DNA of 64,000 nt from Isoetes taiwanensis (taxonomy: Eukaryota; Streptophyta; Lycopodiopsida; Isoetales; Isoetaceae). Shown here piece after piece: positions 11,336-19,932 of the stretch (positions are counted from its first letter, which is position 1; every line of letters starts with the position of its first letter). Below the pieces are notes generated by a model. It was not told the origin of the DNA, did no database searches, and was given only the letters and a program-made list of their open reading frames with translations. The position numbers and the translations under genes were made by a program. Location: positions 7,281,071 to 7,345,070 of the forward strand of contig JAJEKV010000047.1 of assembly GCA_021234155.1 (NCBI GenBank), given 5' to 3'.

Positions 11336-12566
11336 AGAGAATCAAATGAGGTCTTCCTCTTCCGTAACCCTAGTAGCAGAATGTTGAGCAACCACATTTT
11401 CAAAAGCCCGTGTGTTTCCATCCAGCATGCCCATAGTTGGATGTTGGAGTTGGCAAAGGCAAACAGCAATATAAAATCTTCACCATTTCTATTCCTGAGC
11501 AACACTCCAGGCAGCTCTTACAATGCTTGTATGCACATGCTTTGCACGGAGAAGATACAATATGTACAAATTGTGCTTGAACAATTTTTGTTTAATGTGT
11601 TTTTCAGTGTACATGGTAAAGACATTTACTACACGAGCTGATGGATTAAGCATACACAATGTGGTAGAGAGATAGAGAAACTAATATCGTCAGCTCTTAA
11701 GAGCTAAGTGAAAGGGTCATTTGCAAGATGTTGGCTCCAGTTGCACTCCGCCCAGTCAGAAATTGTTGCTCATGTTTTTTCTTGTTTTGCTCATGGCCCT
11801 GTTGAGGCAGACTTTTAAGAGTAATTAATATTATCTGTGCTCAAAGACATTATTAACCTGCTCAAAGACAGTAACAAGCCTGTAAAAATATAGTTGAAAA
11901 TGAAACTGGAGAATAGACCTTTCTGTACAGAATTAACTTTACAAAATGTAACAATTGAATTAGTATTAAAAGGTTACAACAAGGTACCTGAGAACCAGCA
12001 AGGTATTTGCTGGATATGGTCTTGCCGTTTTTAGATATTGCAAGTCACTTTGGGTTATGCATATTGTTTCTTGTAGATTCTTTCCCTCTCTGTGATGGTT
12101 TTGTATGTTAAATATTGGAAGTCACTTTGGATGTGCGTTTTTATTTCCACAGGAATGTGCTAGTTTTAGAGGCAAGACACAAGTTATGATGCTGCTTAAC
12201 CATGTAAAGAATGCGATAACCGAACCCTTGCAGAGACTTCCAAGCGTGCTTGCAGTTTTTGCTGCAGAAGCATCATGCATTTTGATGCACCCTGAGAACC
12301 AGCAGTACCTTGCTGTAAATCTTATCAATATCTTGTTTTTTCTTCGTGAATCACATAAGCCTGTTTGTACTTCTGAACCTCCCTCAGAAAATAGCAATAG
12401 AAGGACGAGTCTTAACTTAGCAACTACCTTGCAAGTCAAAAGCTTCCATAATGGTCTGCTTTCAACAGGTACCGGGCCAAGCAAACTAGCAGTCTCTGGG
12501 AGTAACAACTTCAATAAACGAAGTTAACATGCTGATAAAGGAAGACCTCATTTGATTCTCTGAACA
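11336..12566. repeat. Inverted 27-bp repeat pair
   Basis: GTTCAGAGAATCAAATGAGG (extended to TCTTCCT) at about 11335-11361 is the reverse complement of AGGAAGACCTCATTTGATTC (extended to TCTGAAC) at about 12540-12566. The arms lie on both sides of the URB1-like exon and of one copy of the 185-bp direct repeat. Confidence 0.7.
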
Positions 12567-12867
12567 ATGTTGAGTGCAATTAAAGAAATGTAAAATGATG
12601 AAGAGAATGGTTTACTTTGCTAAAATCCCTCGATGCAACAATCTTTTGCAGGATCTTAATATAATACAGAGATATGCGAATAATGTTGAGGCAGACTTTT
12701 AAGAGTAATTAATATTATCTGTGCTCAAAGACACTATTAACCTGCTCAAAGACAGTAACAAGCCTGTAAAAGTATAGTTGAAAATGAAACTGGAGAATAA
12801 ACCTTTCTGTACAGAATCAACTTTACAAAATTCAACAATTGAATTAGTATTAAAAGGTTACAACATG
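11801..12867. repeat. Direct repeat, about 185 bp, two copies
   Basis: The sequence from GTTGAGGCAGACTTTTAAGA to AAAAGGTTACAACA occurs at about 11801-11986 and again at 12685-12867 with few differences. The right copy runs straight into the 3' end of the minus-strand transposase at 12868, so it is probably the native 3' flank. The left copy is a duplicate joined to a short piece resembling the URB1-like exon (CCTGAGAACCAGCA at about 11989 and 12291). Confidence 0.8.
12153..12314 (+). pseudogene. Isolated exon resembling URB1 (nucleolar pre-ribosomal-associated protein)
   Basis: An AG acceptor at 12151-12152 and a GTAAAT donor at 12315 bracket a phase-0 exon of exactly 54 codons with no stop. 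It encodes LLNHVKNAITEPLQRLPSVL and then a VFAAEA..LMHPENQQYLA segment. This resembles a conserved helical stretch of URB1, a large nucleolar protein needed for 60S ribosome maturation. The match is by memory of the family and is not checked. No neighbouring URB1 exons were found on either side; the exon sits inside the Harbinger element, between its two ORFs, so a captured or stranded gene fragment is the likely reading. Confidence 0.4.
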
Positions 12868-12879
12868 GCAAACATATTG

Positions 12880-13168
12880 CCGTAGAATTTGTTTGCAATG
12901 ACGATTTGGAGACTCCATCCACAAGTAATCGCATAGTGTCTCTCTTAATGCAGATCCCGTGTTTTTGAGGCTGCCTACCCAATGGCATATCCTTATAAGG
13001 TGCTGCATGATTAAACTTTTCCGAACTATCAATCACTGCTTGTGCGTAACGGTCACCTCTATCAATCATAATGTTATGCAGCAGGCAACAGGCAAGTATC
13101 GTTCTAGACAATGCATGTTTATTTGGCATGTAAATTTTTCTGTTCAGTAGTTGCCATGACTTTTTCAA
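12880..13168 (-). pseudogene. PIF/Harbinger transposase, C-terminal fragment
   Basis: The minus strand reads KKSWQLLNRKIYMPNKHALS and then RTILACCLLHNIMIDRGD, the typical end of the HARBI1-like nuclease domain that follows the catalytic Glu. It continues about 60 residues and ends in degenerate sequence. The upstream part of the same protein lies at 16125-17179, about 3 kb away, so the gene is split. Confidence 0.75.
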
Positions 13169-13185
13169 TATGTAGCATAATAACA

Positions 13186-16096
13186 GGGGGTTTTTTTTGT
13201 AGTTTTATACGCTTTTTAGCATGGTTTTTCTATGATTTTGGTGTTGTATTCGTTGGGACGTACTAAATAGTATTTCTAGAGTGCGTCATTTTTGGACCGT
13301 TGATTTTGACTAGCTTAAACAATCTAACGGCTGTTGTTATCAATGTTGCATTCATATGCATTAAAACTCCAAAACTTTTGTCCTCTGGATTCTTGTCTTC
13401 TCGATTTCTCTTGCTGGCGAAGTCATTGTTGCTACATATCGGTATGAGATCATAGCTTTTGTTATGCTCTTCATTCTTTATCTTTTGGTTTCATTTAGCA
13501 CAATGATTTCTTTTTGGAGGGGAAGGAAAAATTGTGCACATCAAATCTTGGGATACCTAACTCTGCTTTTTCTTCTTTTACTTTTTTTTGTTTCTCGTTT
13601 CCTATTCATGTTGCTTGCTTCTTATTGCTTTGTCTTCACATCGAAACGACCAGCTCTCGACCAGCTTTGGCGATGCTTCAGCCACTATCTCTACTTCTGC
13701 CATGCTTCAGTGAACCCAGCGAACCCTAAGGGAAAAAAAAACACTTCCGTTGCTTTGCCTCGGGCTCGCTCCTACCATGTGCATCTCTGTTTCCGCCTTG
13801 CTTCAGCAAAATCGGCCTATGCTTCATGCTATCCAAACCCACAAAAGCCCAGAAGAAAGATAAACGATGGCGGCTGTTGGATATGGCCGATCAGAGCATG
13901 TTAGGTATCGGCCATGGCGGGGATCTGTTGCACACATCATTTTTTTAGCATCCCACAATTGTTACGTTAACTCTGGAACCGTTAGGGCTCTGTATTGCTG
14001 GGAAGTAATATTTTTATCTAGTTCCATAAGCCATGCAACTATAAGGTCAGGGCCATAAGCAATCACACGACTTTCTGAACAAATGTAGGCCCTTCCATCA
14101 GGTGCGGCTTCAACAGCCCCCGATTATTCAATATTGTTGATCTTTGGGACCTCGTAATCGCTTTGTACAATACCAAGAAAGATCTGATGATGATGATACG
14201 TGTTGCCGCGGTGAATATGTAGAAACACATAAAGTGATTATATTACAGTTCTTTGCTACATCTATTACAGAATAGGAGATGATAAGTGTGATCTTTGGGC
14301 ATAGAACCAAGGCAGAAGAGCAGATGGATTTAAGCTTTTGTTGTAGAAAGTGGAAGCAGATACTTAAGACTTATTAGGCTGCATACAAGTAAATATCTCA
14401 ACAAACAAATTCAAGCATTTTTCAGTACAGTATTTAGAAATCACATCCATATCTTGCGGGCCAGTCAAAGGATAGAGGTAATTCATATGTTTTTGAATGC
14501 CACAACTTACGCTCTTCATTGCACCCTTTAATGTCGACTTCGATTATATATCTGTTTGGAAGATCTCAAGAAGTTCCAACAGTGGAGTGTGGAGCCGTGA
14601 AGTTATGAACATTTCTGTTAAAGCAAGATACGAAAAGACAACAGAGAAGCACTCTGAAAGGCCTTTGATTCATTTTCATCTGTTGATTCAGCATCATCAC
14701 TTTCATGCCAGCTGGTATTATTGCATATGTATTTTATTCGATTGTCTGTGTACATGTTAGTGCTCTGCAGTTTTGAGTAAAGAATGAAGAACTCATGAAA
14801 CACATATAGGTCCATTGCATGTTATCTGAACTGCAGCATATGATGGTGATTGTCTTTTTTAAACATGTCAGTATTCTGCAGTTTTGAATAAAGAATGAAG
14901 AGCTCATGAAACACATACAGATCCATTGCATGTTATCTAAACTGCAGCATATGGTGATTGTCTTTTTTAAAAATATGATAACTTGGCAAATAAGTCAGCA
15001 GCTATTATTTATCTGATTGTTATCTTATGCATCATGTTCAACTCATTCGCAGCTTTCTTGCAGTGTATTCAACTCATACCATGATGCAGAATTGTGAAGC
15101 AAATGTGTCACTAAAATGTGTCAACTATGTAATGCTTATGGCAGTCCACCAAAATGAAGGAAATTCTCATTGCTTTTGTGCACGTGTCATCGAATCTCCA
15201 AGTGCATTATAAAGATGTAGAGTAACAGAGTACAAGAATGAAGGTTCAGTCCTCCATTTTGGTGCAGATGTCCTTTGAAAGTTCTTGTATCCATATTTCG
15301 CAGAATGTTACATGATTTGGAATTATGAGGGCATTGTATTATGAAGACATCCTAAATGCAGCAATGAAGCTTCAAGCACTCTATTTTTCTTCAATCGACC
15401 AGCCTGTTATCTTATGCAACATGTTCAACTCATTCCCAGCTTGTTTGAGTTATTTGCAGCGTATTCAACTCGTACCATGATGTGTATTCTCTGGGCAGTC
15501 ATAATAATATGTATTGCAGTTTGAAGTTTTGAAGTTTCTCATTAGTGATATACAAACTGCATGTTTGTCTGCAAAACCTTTTGGAATGAGTCATTATGAG
15601 GTTTTCAATGTTTTCAAGGTGAATCTCTTACATGTTCTTTACAATTAAACGTGCGTTCTAGATTCTATACTTCTTGTCGATTGAAGATTATATCTTCAAA
15701 CTACAACACGATGGTTCCAAAGCTCAATTGTTGTTGCTTCACGTATTAATTTATCTTTTTATCATCCACGTGTGTTGTTATTATGCTAGATATTAATGTT
15801 GTTGTTTGTTTTTGGCCCCGAAGGGGCAAAAACTTTTTTAACGTATAACACAAACCATTACATTACACGCCCCTGTAATTATGTTTGCACGTACAAAATC
15901 AACACCATATAGTATATTGCCTAAAATCTTATAGTATTTTGTAAATCTTGTTATACAGTATAATAAATTCTAGACATCTATACCCCACAAACGAGGAACT
16001 TTGTGTACGGTGTAGATTAAGGAATAAAGGGCGAATATGCCTATCCAACAGCTCTCGATGCCCGAAGTCACCTCCCATGTGAATATGCACCCAAAC
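13186..16096. mobile_element. 2.9-kb sequence inserted in the Harbinger transposase
   Basis: The transposase stops just after its catalytic Glu near 16140 and resumes near 13168. Both edges carry a GGGGG run: CAATATGTAGCATAATAACAGGGGG at the left and GGGGGTTCAAGGGGGACTTTA at the right. A related uninterrupted sequence occurs at 63708-63745, where AATAACAGGGGG runs directly into TTCCAGGGGGATTT. The inserted DNA is AT-rich, has no supported gene, and holds the tandem repeat at 14752-14970 and a repeated segment (GTTCAACTCATTC..CAACTC.TACCATGATG at about 15038 and 15420). Its class is unknown. Confidence 0.5.
14752..14970. repeat. Tandem repeat, about 111-bp unit, two copies
   Basis: ACATGTTAGTGCTCTGCAGTTTTGA(G/A)TAAAGAATGAAGA at 14752 recurs at about 14863, followed in both by CACATA(T/C)AG(G/A)TCCATTGCATG, CTGCAGCATATG and GTGATTGTCTTTTTTAAA. 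Confidence 0.8.
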
Positions 16097-16124
16097 AAAA
16101 GGGGGTTCAAGGGGGACTTTAATT

Positions 16125-16619
16125 TTAAGGCGTGTAATGTAATGGTTCGACAGCCATGCGAGTTGAAGAGTGCATATAGTTAAACCTGTCAGTCCTTGGA
16201 GGTAATTTTGTGCCTGGATATGGCACGACCAACCATGACAATAGAGGATAGCCAGCATCTCCAATGATATATTCTCGGACACTTTGGTTGCCAATTTGAA
16301 TTGAAAAACCATTCAACCTATCTCCACTTTCAACCATACGAGCAAAGTTTGAGTTTCGAAGTAGACGCATATCATTGATGCTGCCTGGATAACCTGCAAC
16401 TACATCCAAAAACCTGGTACGACTATCAACAATTGCTTGTACAAGCATGGAAAAGTTATTCTCTCTGTCATACCATTCTATTTCACTTTTATATGCAGGA
16501 AGTTCCATCAAAATATGAGTGGCATCTATAGCACCACAACAATTTGGAAAACCATGAATTGATTGGAAGCCTCGCTTGACATCAGCCAATGCTTGACCAT
16601 CTGGCCATTGAAGATGTTC
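16125..16619 (-). pseudogene. PIF/Harbinger transposase, DDE nuclease domain
   Basis: The fragment encodes the core of a DDE_Tnp_4 nuclease. CCGAIDATHI carries the first catalytic Asp, GDAGYPL the second, and NYMHSSTRMAVE ends with what should be the catalytic Glu. Between them lies DVVAGYPGSINDMRLLRNS, also typical of the family. The open frame is preserved for about 154 residues, so this domain decayed late. After the Glu the sequence leaves the family and the C-terminus appears only at 13168-12880. The DNA just upstream (16800-16620) still shows LFGVGSSTAAKITMKF, the helix-turn-helix-like segment, but in another frame. The protein would cut and join element ends; this copy is inactive. Confidence 0.85.
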
Positions 16620-16801
16620 ATTTGCACGCTTGAGTAAACTTCATAGTTATCTTAGCAGCTGTGGAGGACCCAACTCCAAATAGTTCAGACAGAGTAATGA
16701 AACTATCTCCAGAGGCAAATCTCTTCAATGCAATTGCAACCTGTTTTTCTACTGATACCACACGATTTGGAATATGTGAAAAACAAGGGGGGTATTTGTG
16801 A

Positions 16802-17179
16802 TCAAATCACAAGATACTTTTTGGCATATATGTAGAAGAATGTATCTTTGGAAACTCTAAAAATCTTTTTAAATCTTGGTGCATCAACTTGCATTACATA
16901 ATCCTCAAAATGGTACCACCAATGTGTTGATCGTGGCCTTATGTACCATTGACCATAACTAATTCCGGTCAAGGTTCCTCTGGACAATGTAAAATCAGAG
17001 TTAAGTATTGAAAACAATAAAATTCTGGACACGGTTTGAGCTTGGCTTCTTTCACGGGAGCTTTGATGAATATCTGTCTCAGCATCTTCTAAAATGGCAT
17101 TCAATCTTTCTAAATTATCCAGTGCAATTGTCAAAGCTTGCATGATAAGCATAAGAAGAAGAACCTGTTGTTGATCCAT
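16802..17179 (-). pseudogene. PIF/Harbinger transposase, N-terminal part
   Basis: From an ATG at 17179 the frame encodes a Gln/Leu-rich start, then RSTHWWYHFEDYVMQVDAPR followed by FKKIFRVSKDTFFYI, the sequence that opens most plant HARBI1-like transposases. A frameshift just after this point (about 16830) breaks the link to the helix-turn-helix and nuclease parts that follow in order at 16800-16125. Confidence 0.75.
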
Positions 17180-17439
17180 CGAAACAGTATGAGGAGGATC
17201 TTGCTTGCAAAATGTTTCACGAATCCTTGCAGAGCGCTGTACGAATTTCGATGGAGAAAGGATTCAGAGGGATTTGATTCCTCTGAAGCAACAGAGGGAT
17301 TGCAGAGCGCTCGGAAATTCCTTCGATTTCGATGGAGAAGATTGCCATGAACAGGGCTGACGTGGAGACGGTCTAATGGGAATAGAACGTTGGAAAACCG
17401 GTAAAAAGGACCGGCAAAAATCTGACGTGGCAAACTTAG

Positions 17440-17866
17440 AAATACAGGTCCGACAGTAATGGGAATGCACCCTTAACCTTGGGGATTAAATCCGGCGAGT
17501 TCTTTAGTTCTGTTAGCATTAAATAAATCCTTTCCGTTATCAAACAGCCAATGCGTCGGAGTAGAAGCTTTATAACAGAATCTATGGAGTTTATGAACAG
17601 AACGGAGGAATTGGCCCGGTTTTAAGACCGATTGCATCGATTTCAGGCTTGATCGAAGCGGAAACTAATAGCGGATTGCAAATTGCAAATTGGTATAGAG
17701 GGTCGAGCCAGATCCACCAGGAGGCCAAAAAAAGAGGCAGATTTTGGAGCTGGAAGAAAAGCCCTGTTGCAGCAACAGGGACGCTGTAACCCAAGAGCAT
17801 GACTACTATCCAAATTGAACCCCTCCTTTACAATTCATAAATATGCTGCTTGTGCTGCAGCGGCAC
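17440..17866. other. No gene seen
   Basis: AT-rich DNA at the upstream edge of the Harbinger transposase. Neither strand carries a supported coding region, and no terminal inverted repeat of the element could be fixed. Confidence 0.4.
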
Positions 17867-18376
17867 TGCCATAGCCGCCATGGACGCCCGTATATAGAGT
17901 CCGGGATGTGGTATTTCCGGACTTTTTTTGTGGTGTTTCCGGCCATCTGATATCAACCAAGTGGTATTTCCGACCAAAAAAGTGGTGTTTCTGGCAAAAA
18001 AAAATGGTGTTTCTGGCCAAAAATATGGTATTTCTGGCCAAAAAGTCGTATTTCTGGCCAAAAACCAAGCGCGAAACTGCGCGGCGGAGTCAAAATCTTT
18101 GGCCGGATCCTTCTTGCAGCTCCCTGGACGGCTTGAAATGCTTCAAAAGCCCTTCCAATCGCTTTGTCTTCCTCTTTAACACTAAGTTTGATGAAGAGAG
18201 GAAGTGATTTGAGCTCAGATAGAGCCGGATCAAGCAAAATATGACCTAAAACAATTGATTCTGGGCTTAAAACTATGAAGTGCACAGTGGCTGATAACGG
18301 GTGGCCGGAAACACCACAAAAAAAATCCGGAAATACCACATCCCAGACTCTAAATACGGCGGTCCGCCATAGTCCA
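17867..18376. mobile_element. Foldback/MITE-like element with arrayed ~21-bp units
   Basis: The left arm (about 17875-17950) and right arm (about 18300-18375) are inverted copies. Each has GAGTC(C/T)GGGATGTGGTATTTCCGGA, a T-run, then GTGGTGTTTCCGGCCA. Inside the left arm the unit (G/A)TGGT(A/G)TTTC(C/T)GGCCAAAAA recurs at 17909, 17930, 17961, 17982, 18004, 18025 and 18045, mostly 20-22 bp apart. The right arm keeps two inverted units (18305, 18328). The middle (18070-18300) is single-copy. This is the build of a foldback element; no target duplication was found. Confidence 0.65.
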
Positions 18377-19490
18377 GAAAAAATACAGCCCCCATATCAG
18401 AAATCTAATTCGATGCCTTGACCGGATTTGGCATCTTTGATGGATAGATTCATATATTCAACAGCCTGTTCTTCTTGGGCCGAAGCGTGCGGACATAGTT
18501 CTGGGCGAAAAACAGCATTTGCAGAAGTACTTTGCGAAATTTTTTTGTTTGCCTGTGGGTCTGAGCTTTTCTTCGTGGTCTTTTCTTTTGCCACAGGCGT
18601 CGCTCTTCGAGATCTAAGCTTCTTATACTTCATCCTCTGCCGGTTGGCTTATTTTTTTTTTCCTTTTCCTTTGTCATGTCCTTGAGATGGGTTTTTTTCG
18701 ATCCTCCTTGAGATGGGTTTTAACAGTTGAGGATCTGGGACGACTCGGCCTAAGATTCCACAAATTCAGATGCTCAGGGGCGAAATTTATCAAAGTGAAA
18801 CTTTTTCTGGGCCAAGATTTCTCAAATCTAAATTGTTCAAAATCAATATTTCTCTAATTCGATTGCTCAATAGCAAGATTTTTGACCGGTTTTGCAAGAT
18901 TTTTGACAAATAGAACTCTGCGAACTCTGCGTTTTTCTGCTGTTGGATGAAATGCATGTCCCGTTCAGAGATATAAAGCCATGCTCAGCCAATAAAGAGC
19001 TTCTGGGTTTTATTTTGCACCAAAGGCTCCTGCGAATTGCATAGCCTTGTTCAGCGAGAAGCTGCAAGAATTAGGGTGCTCAAACGCATTTTCTGCATAG
19101 ATTTTTACAGACCTCTTTCAAGGAGAAGCTCCAGTCAACTCCATAACCCTGCTCGGCGAGAAGCTGTAAGAATCAGAGTGTTCAAAGGCATTTTCTCCCT
19201 AGATTTTTAAGAAACCCATGCTCGGCGAGAACCTGCGGGAATCAAAACGTTCAAAGGCATTTTCTGCCTAAATTTTTTCATCAGATTGCGGCTTCAGCTG
19301 CTTCGCCAAAGACGAGGCTCTGTAAAACTATTAATAAATTGGTGTAAATATGATCTACATTGAACTATAATTGGGTTTTGGGTTCTCTTTCCTTTTTGTC
19401 TCTTCTCGGTTGAGCTCACGATGATGCACCATAACCGATCAAATTACCTGTGCTCGAATTTACCTGTGCTCGAATTTGGTTAGACTCCCG
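18377..19490. repeat. Degenerate repeats of a GCGAGAAGCTG motif; no gene
   Basis: The phrase (T/C)GCTC(A/G)GCGAGAA(G/C)CTG followed by TTCAAAGGCATTTTCTGC and AGATTTTTA recurs at about 19047, 19148 and 19212. Another relative lies near 18978 in the opposite sense. Otherwise no supported gene is seen between 18377 and 19490. Confidence 0.5.
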
Positions 19491-19495
19491 AGAAT

Positions 19496-19585
19496 GGAAA
19501 CCTCCCCAATTTTCCTATATGGAAACCTCCCCAGCTTTCCATAGAAGCTTGGGAGGTTTCATATAGTAAAATTGGGGAGGTTTCC
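19496..19585. repeat. Palindromic 22-bp-motif cluster, 2+2 units
   Basis: GGAAACCTCCCC occurs at 19496 and 19521, and its reverse complement (T)TGGGGAGGTTTCC, slightly decayed in one copy, at about 19549 and 19573. The cluster is a near-perfect palindrome. The same motif builds the larger array at 26043-26332 and the small palindrome at 25864-25908. Confidence 0.8.
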
Positions 19586-19932
19586 ACTTGAATCAGAATT
19601 TTTTGAGCGAAGAGATCCACTCCTCATAAATGCAAAGAATTTAACATCGACGGCAAAATTAGATTTGCCCCTTTCAAATTTCGTACCGGAATTTCTATTT
19701 GGAGCTTTTCAAGTTCTTTTTCTGTAAGCTGCTCTTGATGCAAAGCGTTGATTCTTGATTCTGAGGACTGAAAACTGGGGTAAGCAAATCGGCTTTTGGA
19801 GTTTTGCATGTTTTGCTCTTTGAACTACCAATCTTGCAAAAACCATCGGATATCACAGGTTTAAGGGATTCCAAGTTCAGGCTCATGACTATATTGGACG
19901 AGATGGAAAAAATGAATAATATGGAACAGCGA

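Noticed and set aside
12105-12527. The 140-residue plus-strand frame as one continuous protein
   Set aside because: Only the part from 12153 to 12314 looks conserved and it is bounded by splice sites; the rest is intron read-through.
17828-18068. Two overlapping minus-strand frames with Phe/Trp-Pro-Glu repeats
   Set aside because: They are the translation of the 21-bp units of the foldback element.
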